A stretch of DNA of 18,425 nt from CAZLBV01 sp964557845 (GTDB lineage: Bacteria > Acidobacteriota > Aminicenantia > Aminicenantales > Aminicenantaceae): positions 1-18,425 of the forward strand of contig CAZLBV010000155.1 of the NCBI GenBank assembly GCA_964557845.1. The letters run 5' to 3'. This document shows positions 1 through 7,549 of this stretch, in pieces. The first letter of the stretch is position 1, and each line of letters opens with the position of its first letter. The position numbers were made by a program, and so were the translations under genes. The notes beneath the pieces are model-generated. The model saw only the letters and a list, made by a program, of their open reading frames with translations, searched no databases and had not been told where the DNA came from.

Positions 1-393
1 GTTGACACAGATGACAGTTAATTCCATGTTTCTCCTGGCGGCATGAATGAGGTGATTGCCTCCGATTCCCGCGATATCTCCGTCACCACTGAAAACAACC
101 ACCTTAATATCCGGATTTGCCAGTTTCAGCCCGGTGGCAAAAGGAATAGCTCTCCCATGAGTCGTATGAAATGAATCCATCTTGACATATCCGGCAACCC
201 TGCCGGTGCATCCTATTCCTGAAACCACGGCAACTTTATCCAAGTCTTCATTGTTCTTCTTTAAAGCTTCAGCAAAAGAAGTGACTACTGTTCCTATTCC
301 ACATCCCGGACACCATATATGAGGGATGCGATCCATTCTAAGGATGCCCTCCATTGGATTCTTGAATTCACTTTGTTGTTCTTCGTTCGTCAT
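1..393 (-). CDS. korB: 2-oxoacid:ferredoxin oxidoreductase, beta subunit (partial)
   Basis: This is the N-terminal 131 codons of the thiamine-diphosphate-binding beta subunit of a 2-oxoacid:ferredoxin oxidoreductase; the rest lies beyond the left edge. The translation has the family's early CPGCG motif, an SGIGCTGR stretch, an HTTHGRA stretch, and the TPP/Mg-binding signature SGDGD followed by GIGGNHLIHAARRN and ending in VICVN. With KorA it would decarboxylate a 2-oxoacid and make acyl-CoA while reducing ferredoxin in the cytoplasm. The ATG overlaps the korA stop by four bases (ATGA), which implies translational coupling. 2-oxoglutarate is the most likely substrate, but branched-chain or aromatic 2-oxoacids cannot be excluded. 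Confidence 0.93.
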   Translation of the reverse strand, partial: MTNEEQQSEFKNPMEGILRMDRIPHIWCPGCGIGTVVTSFAEALKKNNEDLDKVAVVSGIGCTGRVAGYVKMDSFHTTHGRAIPFATGLKLANPDIKVVVFSGDGDIAGIGGNHLIHAARRNMELTVICVN

Positions 394-1550
394 TTGACTG
401 CCTCCTTGATGGCATTGGTTATGTCGTTGGGATCGTGGACCCAGCCTCCGCAATGGGGAACGGATACAACTTTACATCTTTCTGCAGCATGACGTTCGAC
501 TTCCATAACGATCTGACCGATATTTAGCTCAGGAACTACGATCGCTTTTACCTGGGAGGAGAGTTCTTTTATGCGTTTTTCAGGAAAAGGCCAGACGGTG
601 ATCAATCTCAATCTCCCAACTTTTATTCCAGCGTTTTTTGCCTGCTGAACTGCCCTGTAGGCCACTCTGGATGTAATTCCATAGGAAAGGACTATTACCT
701 CTGCATCATCTATATCGTCTTCCTCCAGAATAATGATCTTATCTGCATTGTTTCTTATTTTATCGATAAGATGCCGAACACACACGTCCTGGCATTCCGC
801 ATTGATAACTGGATAACCTCTTTCATCGTGAGTCAATCCAGTGGTATGAAAACGATATCCATCTCCAACCTTGACAAAAAATGGAATCCCATCTGTATCA
901 TTCTTGTAAGGTAAGTATTCATCCCTGGGGCCGGTATACCATTTCCGTTCCACTAATTCAATTTCATCTGCGGGAGGAATCACAACTTTCTCATGCATAT
1001 GACCGACACATTCATCTGTCATTATCATGACCGGCACTCTGTAAATTTCAGATAGATTGAATGCTTTAATGGTAAGATCAAAACATTCCTGAGGGGAATC
1101 AGGAGAGAGCGCAATTATCTCATAATCACCGTGAGATCCGTACTTAGCCTGCATCATATCTTGTTGGGCTGTCAGAGTGGGAAGACCGGTAGAAGGTCCC
1201 CCTCTTTGAACATTGGCAATCACCAGCGGTGTTTCCATCATACAGGCCAGCCCCAAGTTTTCCATCATCAATGAAAAACCAGGCCCTGATGTTACTGTCA
1301 TGGCTTTTTTTCCACCCCAGACCGCTCCGATCAAAGATGCGATCGATCCCAATTCGTCTTCCATTTGAATAAAAATTCCGCCGACTTTGGGAATTCTTTC
1401 TGAAAACCTTTCTGCAGTTTCTGTGGATGGAGTGATGGGGTATCCGCCGAAAAACCGGCATCCGGCTGCCAGGGCTCCTTCAGCAAGAGCAAAGTCTCCA
1501 TCTAAAAAATGAGCACCTGTTAATACTCCCTTAGGATCTGCTTTGGACAT
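390..1550 (-). CDS. korA: 2-oxoacid:ferredoxin oxidoreductase, alpha subunit
   Basis: This is the alpha subunit of a multi-subunit 2-oxoacid:ferredoxin oxidoreductase, about 386 residues from the start chosen here. Near the N-terminus is the family motif GYPITPSTE (about residues 36-44), then the pyrimidine-binding region with MEDELGSIASLIGA and TSGPGFSLM. A C-terminal transketolase-like domain ends in PELNIGQI and a GGWVHDP stretch. The gamma domain is not fused, so the enzyme is of the separate-subunit type; a korC gene would be expected downstream of korB, outside the window. The frame can be extended upstream to 1595, but that adds a basic, unconserved leader overlapping korD. The ATG at 1550 has AAGGTG just upstream, so I use it; it still overlaps korD by 20 bases. 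Confidence 0.93.
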   Translation of the reverse strand: MSKADPKGVLTGAHFLDGDFALAEGALAAGCRFFGGYPITPSTETAERFSERIPKVGGIFIQMEDELGSIASLIGAVWGGKKAMTVTSGPGFSLMMENLGLACMMETPLVIANVQRGGPSTGLPTLTAQQDMMQAKYGSHGDYEIIALSPDSPQECFDLTIKAFNLSEIYRVPVMIMTDECVGHMHEKVVIPPADEIELVERKWYTGPRDEYLPYKNDTDGIPFFVKVGDGYRFHTTGLTHDERGYPVINAECQDVCVRHLIDKIRNNADKIIILEEDDIDDAEVIVLSYGITSRVAYRAVQQAKNAGIKVGRLRLITVWPFPEKRIKELSSQVKAIVVPELNIGQIVMEVERHAAERCKVVSVPHCGGWVHDPNDITNAIKEAVK

Positions 1551-1806
1551 TTTCACCTTCTTCCTCCTCTTTCTTGATGGTAACAAATATGGCAAATTCT
1601 GGACATATTGTCTCGCACAGCTGACAATAGCAGCAGTTCCCTTCGTTTTTTACGTAAGGAGGGTGATAGCCCTTGATGTTGTAATCTTCAGATAATTCAA
1701 GGACATCCCGCGGACAGTATTCTACACAAAACCCACATCCTTTACATCTGTCTCTAATGATGTGGATCTCTCCTTTAATAGGTTTTAAATCTCCAAAATA
1801 ACTCAT
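1531..1806 (-). CDS. korD: Ferredoxin-like delta subunit of 2-oxoacid oxidoreductase
   Basis: A 91-residue 2x[4Fe-4S] ferredoxin subunit. Two clusters of cysteines are visible: C21, C24, C27 and C31 followed by Pro, and C58, C61, C64 and C68 followed by Pro, with an extra cysteine at C59. It would carry electrons from the TPP site of KorAB to an external acceptor. The GAGG ribosome binding site overlaps the end of hdrB, whose stop is seven bases upstream, and its own end overlaps korA. The C-terminus is acidic (a run of Glu near residues 80-84). The order delta-alpha-beta matches the KorDABC arrangement known in archaea and anaerobic bacteria. Confidence 0.9.
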   Translation of the reverse strand: MSYFGDLKPIKGEIHIIRDRCKGCGFCVEYCPRDVLELSEDYNIKGYHPPYVKNEGNCCYCQLCETICPEFAIFVTIKKEEEEGENVQSRS

Positions 1807-1813
1807 GGCTACC

Positions 1814-2692
1814 TCAAATCAATCCTTTTTCCCTTAAGATTGGCTTAGGATCAATATAATGCAGATCAAATCTTAGGGCTTCTTCCGGGCAACCTAATGC
1901 AATTGCCATAAACTGGGAAAAATAAAGGATTGGGATATTTATAAAATCTGGATAGATTTCAAGAGTTTGTTTTTGCCTTTGATCAAGGTTATAGGCGCAT
2001 AAAGGACAGCTTACCGCTATAACTTCAGCTCCTTGCTGCTGGGCAGATTTTACGATCTGATAGGTCCGCTGTGCAATAATTTCCGGTTTGTCGACGGTTT
2101 GATAAGCACCGCAGCATTCTGTCTTATAGGGAAAATCGATCGGTATTGCTCCCAAGGAAGCAATCAGATCATCCATGATAGTAGGATTTTCAGGATCATC
2201 AAAGCCTACGTTTTTGGGACGAACCAAATAACACCCATAGTAACTGGCGACTTTAAGGTTTTTCAGAGGTTTCTTTACCTGATCGGCGATCTTGGCAAAA
2301 GTAAGTTCGTTTTTAAGGTATTCCAAAAGATGAAAGACAGTGACATCACCCTGATATTTTACCTCTTCTTCGTACATAAGCTCATTGACCGTCTCTAGAT
2401 CATCCGGGTTTTCTTTCATTCTTAGGTTAGCTCTTTTTAAAGTATTATAGCAGATCGCACATAGAGTCATGACTTGGTTGCTGTTAGCTTCTTTAACCCG
2501 GATCAGATTACGAATAGGGGCCAGGTGATGGATGAGGTCATCTGTTGATAAAGAAAATACAGTCCCGCAGCAGTTCCATCTCTTTAGTTCCTCTACCTCG
2601 ACGCCAAGGTTTTTTAAAGAGCAAAGCGCAGAATCTTCGAAATTTTTAGCATGGTTTTTTAATGTACATCCAGGATAATAAGTTAATTTCAT
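1814..2692 (-). CDS. hdrB: Heterodisulfide reductase subunit B-like protein (two CCG domains)
   Basis: A 292-residue HdrB-type protein. It has two complete cysteine-rich CCG domains: C9, C41-C42, C78/C81, and C154, C193-C194, C229/C232. In methanogen HdrB this cysteine set binds noncubane [4Fe-4S] clusters that reduce a disulfide. In a bacterium the acceptor is unlikely to be CoM-S-S-CoB and is unknown here; a thiol/disulfide carrier or a quinone-linked partner is possible. The frame opens at a TTG at 2710, but a GAGGA ribosome binding site lies inside that extension and fits the ATG at 2692. It is followed closely by korD, which ties it to the 2-oxoacid oxidoreductase. Confidence 0.88.
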   Translation of the reverse strand: MKLTYYPGCTLKNHAKNFEDSALCSLKNLGVEVEELKRWNCCGTVFSLSTDDLIHHLAPIRNLIRVKEANSNQVMTLCAICYNTLKRANLRMKENPDDLETVNELMYEEEVKYQGDVTVFHLLEYLKNELTFAKIADQVKKPLKNLKVASYYGCYLVRPKNVGFDDPENPTIMDDLIASLGAIPIDFPYKTECCGAYQTVDKPEIIAQRTYQIVKSAQQQGAEVIAVSCPLCAYNLDQRQKQTLEIYPDFINIPILYFSQFMAIALGCPEEALRFDLHYIDPKPILREKGLI

Positions 2693-2748
2693 TCTGATGA
2701 TTCCTCGCAATATTGGGATATTTGTAAGCTTGCATTATTCCCAGAAGA

Positions 2749-3156
2749 CTATGATGTGAATTTACGAAAATTGCTGATCAAGGCAATGGGAGGTACATCT
2801 CCTTTCTCAGAATCATTCAGCTTGTTGATCTCGACATGGTCCTTACGTTTTCGTAAAAGGATTTGCCTGATGGCTTCGACGACCTCGGCAATGTTGATAC
2901 CTTTGGGGCAGCGGGTGTTGCAGGTCATACAGGAAGCACAGATCCAGATGGATTTACAATTCATTAGTTCTTCTTTCATACCGAGTTGAGCAAAACGAAT
3001 CATTTGATTGGGGAGAATATCCATATAAGATACAGCAGGGCATCCGGCAGAACATTTTCCGCATTGATAACAGTCCAATAAGTGTTGACCACTGAGTTTT
3101 TCGACTTTTTGAACAAAGGGATCGTTGATAGTCTTTCGGGAAATGTTAATGCGCAT
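2749..3156 (-). CDS. hdrC: Heterodisulfide reductase subunit C-like iron-sulfur protein
   Basis: A short (135-residue) HdrC-like electron carrier. Two [4Fe-4S] motifs are intact: C29, C32, C35, C39-Pro and C73, C76, C79, C83-Pro. It would pass electrons to the HdrB-like protein encoded next, 56 bases downstream. The frame can open at a TTG at 3165, but the AAGG motif abuts that codon directly, while it sits nine bases from the ATG at 3156, so the ATG is preferred. It is the first gene after the promoter at 3239-3267. No FAD-containing HdrA accompanies it; the next gene upstream is an unrelated membrane protein. Confidence 0.88.
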   Translation of the reverse strand: MRINISRKTINDPFVQKVEKLSGQHLLDCYQCGKCSAGCPAVSYMDILPNQMIRFAQLGMKEELMNCKSIWICASCMTCNTRCPKGINIAEVVEAIRQILLRKRKDHVEINKLNDSEKGDVPPIALISNFRKFTS

Positions 3157-3183
3157 CTTATCCAACCTTACTTTAGGAATTTG

Positions 3184-3210
3184 ATGCCTTATTTTATTCT
3201 ATAAAGGCAT
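3184..3210. other. Hairpin in the leader of the hdrC operon
   Basis: A 7-bp inverted repeat (ATGCCTT at 3184-3190 pairing with AAGGCAT at 3204-3210) with a 13-base A/T loop. It lies in the predicted 5' leader between the promoter and hdrC. On the minus strand a run of seven T precedes rather than follows it, so it is not a classical terminator. It could stabilise the mRNA or be chance in A/T-rich DNA. Confidence 0.3.
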
Positions 3211-3238
3211 AAAAAAATACTATATATATAAACAAGAC

Positions 3239-3267
3239 AGTAAATCACAATTGCCCATACCTGTCAA
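3239..3267 (-). promoter_or_regulatory. Sigma70-type promoter for hdrC-hdrB-korDAB
   Basis: On the minus strand a perfect -35 TTGACA (3262-3267) is separated by exactly 17 bases from TTTACT (3239-3244), which matches four of six -10 positions. Transcription would begin near 3232, leaving a leader of about 75 bases before hdrC. The promoter lies between the stop of the preceding gene at 3282 and the hdrC start, so the hdr/kor genes form their own transcription unit. Confidence 0.6.
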
Positions 3268-3281
3268 GAATATAAGCAAAA

Positions 3282-5414
3282 TTAATTTAACTTTGTATGA
3301 TGGAGTGAATAGATCGCGCTGAAAGAGTTCAGGATAATGAGATAGCGAAGAAGTATCTGTAAACCAATAAGGGGGATGAGCAAAGAAGAAGCAAAAAGAG
3401 CTCCGATAAAAGAACCCAAAAGATCAATTCCATATCCGGTACCGAAGTTTTTTTTGCGCTCAAGATAGAGATGATTCAGCACGATAAAAAGATACCCGCT
3501 TAAGCTTCCCATTATGAAGAGGAATAAGAAAAAGAAGATCTCGGGAGGTTTGGATGTAAAGAGAGAATAAAGTAGGATCAGCATAATGACAAATAACAAC
3601 TGAATCATCGGAATGTGAACGGATTTTTTTTGTGTTTTTGCTGCCAGTGCCGATCCGGCTGCTAAACCAAGCATAAAGAAAGCAAAGAGGAGAGCGATCT
3701 TTTTATAGAGATATCCGTAGTAGACTTGGAAAGATATAATAACCAGGATTTCCGCAACCAAAGTAGTCAGTCCCACCACCGCCAGAGGCATAAGAAGAAA
3801 AAAGGAACGCTTCCTTTTAAAACCTGAATAGAGAAAAGCCATGAGGACCAGAATAAGCGGGAAGTCGAGCAGCCAGAATATATCTGTTCTACTCAGGAAG
3901 GTGAATATTTTGCCTTCTATGCTGAGAAATTGTTTTGCCCAAAGTACAGAGTTGAAAAAATAACTTATGGGTTTTAGGTCGGTGTTCAAAGAACCGGTTT
4001 TTTCCAGGATCTTATCTTTTAAGAAATCTATTCGAAAATGATCGAGCCGGATAGGAAGCAGCTGGGGGTTTATATATTTGTTTTCTATTTGCCAGGCTTT
4101 GATCCGCTGGCTTAGTTCCGATTCATTTAGAGTAATGGGATTTAAAGAACCTAGGAAAATATTTGAAGGGCCGGGAATGATCTCGATATTAGGAAAAGCG
4201 GTGTTTAGGGATGCGTAGAGGGATGAGAGATAATTCTGCAGTTCAGTACTGATATAGTTTTCTGCGGAGGAAACTCTAAAGGAAAAGTACCCGGGATTAT
4301 TCAAATGCTGTTTTGCCATCTGGAAGAATTCTACGGTATAAAAGCGGTTTATTTGAACTGTTGCAGGATCAGGGAGGTTTAACAGGATTATGTCATATTG
4401 TTTTTTAGTTTGGTTTAAAAAAGATCTTCCGTCCTGATAGTAGATCTCGACCCGGGGATCATGAAATTGGGAGGTTTCAGTTTCTGGCAAAATCGTTTTT
4501 GATAAACTGATTATCGTAGGATCGATCTCAACGTAATCTACATGGGTTTGAGGATATTTCAGAACCTCAGAAAGTGAGCCACCTGCTCCCCCTCCTATAA
4601 GAAGAACGTCCCTGGCCTCCGGAAATTGAAGTAAGGTGAAGTGGACAGACTCTTCTGAAGTATAAGGATCCGGATAGGAATAGACCGGCAGCCCATTATT
4701 GTAGAGATCGATCTGTTCTTTTGACTGGATCATCTGTAATTTGCCATAGGGAGTGTCTTTAGTCTCAACCAGATTAAATGGTTTCCAGAAAACTTTCTGG
4801 GTGAAATCATCGGCAAGAAAAAAGATGCATAAAAAAATTAAACTCGCTGTCAATACAGCAATTTGTTTTCTCTCCCGGAATATGCAATAGATGGCTATGG
4901 CGACCAGAGCCCCGAGTAAAGCAGATGCTTTCCAGTTGGACAGAAAGGGCACCATAAAAAAATGGACCAGGATGCCACCACATGCCGCTCCCAGGGACTC
5001 CCATAAATAAACAAGTGTAATGTTCCCTTCGGAGAAATGAACATTAAGCACAAACAATATCCCTAAAGGAAAGCTGATCAAGAGTGTCAACATTAGCGCG
5101 GTTATAAAGGATGGAAAAATCCCGATGACTTCACCTGGAAGGATTCCGAATAAGAACCGGGAGAATCTCAGAAGGATCAAACTGAAAAAGAAAAAAAAGA
5201 TAACAATATAGTACCAGGAAGAAAAAGCATTTCTCCGTATATGCAATTTGTCTGCGAAAAGACTGCCGATTCCGGCCCAAAACAGCCAGGAAGCCAGGAT
5301 CAAAGCAAGAATTATTTCATTTCCAAAAAAATGGACAATGAATTCCCGCATAAGATAGATCTGAAAGGATAATGAAGTTAATCCTAATAGAAAAGCCGTG
5401 GTTTTCTTTTTCAA
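3282..5414 (-). CDS. Polytopic membrane protein with embedded spermidine-synthase-like domain
   Basis: A 710-residue fusion. Hydrophobic segments fill about residues 5-200, a soluble Rossmann domain spans about 215-425, and a second block of membrane segments fills about 510-705. The soluble part resembles spermidine synthase: GGGAGGS (274-280) for the nucleoside cofactor, VEIDP (295-299) for ribose binding, and DGR at 328-330. The usual catalytic DSxDP appears as NLPDP (346-350), so the key Asp is Asn. Ordinary putrescine aminopropyl transfer is therefore doubtful; a methyl or aminopropyl transfer to another substrate is possible. Both membrane halves carry a similar Tyr-x-x-acidic...Gly-x-x-x-Gly stretch (136-147 and 661-671). 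Translation starts at a TTG with AAAGG eight bases upstream, 11 bases after the radical SAM gene. Confidence 0.82.
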   Translation of the reverse strand: MKKKTTAFLLGLTSLSFQIYLMREFIVHFFGNEIILALILASWLFWAGIGSLFADKLHIRRNAFSSWYYIVIFFFFFSLILLRFSRFLFGILPGEVIGIFPSFITALMLTLLISFPLGILFVLNVHFSEGNITLVYLWESLGAACGGILVHFFMVPFLSNWKASALLGALVAIAIYCIFRERKQIAVLTASLIFLCIFFLADDFTQKVFWKPFNLVETKDTPYGKLQMIQSKEQIDLYNNGLPVYSYPDPYTSEESVHFTLLQFPEARDVLLIGGGAGGSLSEVLKYPQTHVDYVEIDPTIISLSKTILPETETSQFHDPRVEIYYQDGRSFLNQTKKQYDIILLNLPDPATVQINRFYTVEFFQMAKQHLNNPGYFSFRVSSAENYISTELQNYLSSLYASLNTAFPNIEIIPGPSNIFLGSLNPITLNESELSQRIKAWQIENKYINPQLLPIRLDHFRIDFLKDKILEKTGSLNTDLKPISYFFNSVLWAKQFLSIEGKIFTFLSRTDIFWLLDFPLILVLMAFLYSGFKRKRSFFLLMPLAVVGLTTLVAEILVIISFQVYYGYLYKKIALLFAFFMLGLAAGSALAAKTQKKSVHIPMIQLLFVIMLILLYSLFTSKPPEIFFFLFLFIMGSLSGYLFIVLNHLYLERKKNFGTGYGIDLLGSFIGALFASSLLIPLIGLQILLRYLIILNSFSAIYSLHHTKLN

Positions 5415-5425
5415 TCAGTCGACCT

Positions 5426-6547
5426 TTACCTCCAAACTCCGGGAATGGGGCAGCCGCAGCTGCTGCATTTTCCGTCTTTGACCTGGTTGTCAAGGATCGC
5501 ATAGACATTTCGTTTTATGAGTGTTTGTCCACATTGAGGACAATATGTATTTTCCGCGTGATGACCTGGAACATTGCCGATGTATACGAATTGAAGTCCT
5601 GCTTTGCGGGCTGTTTCCCAAGCTTTCTCCAGAGTAGAGATCGGGGTAGGTGGTAGATTCTTGAGTAGATACATGGGATGGAAACGGGAGAAATGAAGGG
5701 GAACTGACGGTCCGATCTCTTTAAGGAGCCAGTCACTGAGACGGCGTATCTCATCAGGATCATCATTTAAGGTGGGAATAACAAGATAGACTATTTCCAG
5801 CCAAACATCGCTTTTAGCTATGATCTTGATCGCATCTAAAACAGGTTTCAATTCACCCCTTACGTATTCGGTGTAGAAATCCTGAGTAAAAGCTTTCAGA
5901 TCGACTTTTATGCCGTCAACGACATCAATGAGTTTGATAAGCGGTTCAGGATTGACATGCCCTCCGGTAACAACCACATTTTTTAATCCCATGGTATGGG
6001 CTTCAACCGAGGTGTCGTACATGTATTCATAGAATATGATTGGTTCAGAATAGGTATATGCAATTATTGGGCATTTATTCTTCTGGGCAGAGCTTATTAC
6101 CTGTTTTGGAGGGAAGTCAAAGTGATTGATCTGCTCTGGGCGAACCTGGGAGATCTCCCAATTCTGGCAGAATTTACAGTTGACATTACATCCGGCGGTA
6201 GCGAAAGAAAGGGTGCGTTCGCCGGGTAAGAAATGAAATAACGGTTTTTTTTCAATGGGGTCGATCTGAGCAGTGCAGGCCTTTCCGTAGACAAGAGTAT
6301 AATAAACGCCATCTCTGTTTTCTCTGACGCCGCAATAGCCTCTTTCTTTGTCGCCTAACTTACAAAATCTTGGGCATAACGTACACCTGACCTCCCTGTC
6401 CGGATGTTTTTCATAAAACATGGCTTCAACCTGGGATAAGTTCGGTTGCTCGGCATAAATGATCCCATCTCCCAGCAGTGAGGATGGCATGGCACCGGCA
6501 GCGAACCCGACGGTTCCCGCAGTTTTTATAAATTCTCTTCTTTTCAT
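5426..6547 (-). CDS. amrS: AmrS-like radical SAM protein with Tat signal
   Basis: A 373-residue radical SAM protein of the type called AmrS in the AmmeMemoRadiSam set. The cluster-binding motif is CNVNCKFC (C120, C124, C127), which should hold the SAM-reducing [4Fe-4S] cluster. An N-terminal cysteine group (C55, C58, C62, C72) typical of the subfamily precedes it. A C-terminal zinc ribbon is formed by C336/C339 and C361/C364. The N-terminus reads MKRREFIK followed by a hydrophobic Ala/Gly-rich stretch, a twin-arginine signal, so the protein may be exported or membrane-tethered. The usual AmmeMemoRadiSam partners (AMMECR1, MEMO) are not in the window. The ATG overlaps the DUF362 stop by four bases. 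The substrate is unknown. Confidence 0.87.
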   Translation of the reverse strand: MKRREFIKTAGTVGFAAGAMPSSLLGDGIIYAEQPNLSQVEAMFYEKHPDREVRCTLCPRFCKLGDKERGYCGVRENRDGVYYTLVYGKACTAQIDPIEKKPLFHFLPGERTLSFATAGCNVNCKFCQNWEISQVRPEQINHFDFPPKQVISSAQKNKCPIIAYTYSEPIIFYEYMYDTSVEAHTMGLKNVVVTGGHVNPEPLIKLIDVVDGIKVDLKAFTQDFYTEYVRGELKPVLDAIKIIAKSDVWLEIVYLVIPTLNDDPDEIRRLSDWLLKEIGPSVPLHFSRFHPMYLLKNLPPTPISTLEKAWETARKAGLQFVYIGNVPGHHAENTYCPQCGQTLIKRNVYAILDNQVKDGKCSSCGCPIPGVWR

Positions 6548-7434
6548 ATCTCTTTTTCTATTATTTCAATTTTATTGGGATTTGCATACCCTAATCCCAT
6601 TTTTTCCGCAGTTTTTAGATAACCGGGTTCTCTTTTTTCTTCGCTCAGAGAGGGGAGTCCTTTCTTTGCTCTTAAACTTTCGATCATTTGCCATCCCGTA
6701 TAATCCACAGCAACAGGATCCAATCCGAATATGAGAGATTCTTGCCTGTCCAACCAGGCAGGATGAAGAGAAGGGCCGCGATGGTATTGGACTTCCAGAC
6801 AATCGAGGATCGACAATTTGTGTTTTTTCTTGATATGGTCTGTGTCGAAAAGTTCAGCTACAAACGGATCACAGTTGAAATCATGATATTTATTCGGATT
6901 GTGGACCGCACCATAATAATTTTTCATGCCCGCTGTGATTCCGGCCAAGCCATGATCCTTGAGCAGAGCTAAACTGATGGAGTTGGAGACCAGTCTAGAC
7001 TGGATGGAGGAAAAGAGGCTGCCGATATTCAGATGGGAAGTCAGTTCTCGATCGTAACCAACTCCGGACATGTCTGTTCCGTATATATTGATCTGATGCC
7101 GGTCTTTACGCAGCCTATATCCTGCGTCTATGAGTTCGCGATTTGTCCGGTCCCAGATAATGATATTATTTGCTTTCAGGCCTTGCTCTTCGAGAGTTTT
7201 CGCCAGAGCCAAAGCTGTTTCCGGACGAGTGGTGAGTTTGAAGCCACCGATAGTGTTTATCTTGATACCGGTATTTTTGTCTTTATTGAGATCAAAAGTA
7301 TGGCTTTCGGAAGATCCTGTTATCTGAGATAAACCTAGTTTCATCATCTTGTAAACCACAGTGCTGTCTACCTTTCTATCAGGTAAAAGAACACCTCGAG
7401 CCTTGATAATGAATACTTTCGAGACCGTGTCCAT
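6544..7434 (-). CDS. DUF362 domain protein
   Basis: A 296-residue DUF362 family protein, recognised by IIIWDRTNRELIDAGYRL (about residues 92-109), the KDHGLAG...MKNYYGAVHNP region in the middle, and a GLDPVAVDYTGW stretch near residue 240. The family's biochemical role is not established; some members carry ferredoxin domains, which this one lacks, and no signal peptide is evident. It is the first gene of a three-gene operon and is coupled to the Tat radical SAM gene by an ATGA overlap, which suggests a shared pathway. The ATG at 7434 is only about 12 bases from the predicted transcription start, and the nearest purine-rich block (AGGGG) sits 12 bases upstream, so the start is uncertain by a few codons. 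Confidence 0.82.
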   Translation of the reverse strand: MDTVSKVFIIKARGVLLPDRKVDSTVVYKMMKLGLSQITGSSESHTFDLNKDKNTGIKINTIGGFKLTTRPETALALAKTLEEQGLKANNIIIWDRTNRELIDAGYRLRKDRHQINIYGTDMSGVGYDRELTSHLNIGSLFSSIQSRLVSNSISLALLKDHGLAGITAGMKNYYGAVHNPNKYHDFNCDPFVAELFDTDHIKKKHKLSILDCLEVQYHRGPSLHPAWLDRQESLIFGLDPVAVDYTGWQMIESLRAKKGLPSLSEEKREPGYLKTAEKMGLGYANPNKIEIIEKEI

Positions 7435-7452
7435 ATTTTTAAGGTACCCCTG

Positions 7453-7480
7453 ATTGTAAATCTTGTCAACCAGTTGTCAA
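7453..7480 (-). promoter_or_regulatory. Sigma70-type promoter for the DUF362-AmrS operon
   Basis: On the minus strand a perfect -35 TTGACA (7475-7480) is followed after 16 bases by TACAAT (7453-7458), five of six matches to the -10 consensus. Transcription should start near 7446, giving a very short leader. A second TTGACA copy lies inside the spacer. The -35 shares its bases with the divergent plus-strand promoter. Confidence 0.6.
7463..7480. repeat. Direct repeat TTGTCAA x2, possible operator
   Basis: TTGTCAA occurs at 7463-7469 and 7474-7480, 11 bases apart (about one helical turn). The middle also forms a small inverted repeat, CAAC and GTTG around CA. The element sits between two divergent promoters and covers both -35 regions, where a regulator could act on both transcripts. 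It may alternatively be only duplicated promoter sequence. Confidence 0.4.
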
Positions 7481-7502
7481 ATAATCCAATAGAGTTTATA
7501 TT
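7474..7502 (+). promoter_or_regulatory. Promoter for the DUF6599 gene
   Basis: TTGTCA (7474-7479, five of six matches to -35) is 17 bases from TATATT (7497-7502, five of six to -10). A further TATAAT at 7509-7514 lacks a good -35. Transcription from the first pair would give a leader of about 40 bases with a GAGG ribosome binding site at its end. Confidence 0.5.
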
Positions 7503-7549
7503 AATAGATATAATTTTATGATTTAGATTAACATGTGAGGTTAAAAGCA

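Noticed and set aside
1551..1595. N-terminal extension of korA
   Set aside because: It is a basic stretch encoded inside korD out of frame, and a ribosome binding site fits the downstream ATG at 1550.
3184..3217. Hairpin plus seven-base T-run as a terminator for the membrane synthase transcript
   Set aside because: On the minus strand the T-run comes before the hairpin, and on the plus strand A-residues follow it, so neither direction fits an intrinsic terminator.
5372..5656. Plus-strand open frame with an alanine run opposite the radical SAM gene end
   Set aside because: It is antisense to well-supported genes, with no ribosome binding site or recognisable domain; the alanines come from a GCAGC-rich Cys-codon region.
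6097..6312. Short minus-strand frame inside the radical SAM gene
   Set aside because: It is out of frame with amrS, without recognisable motifs, and the amrS frame carries the conserved cysteines.
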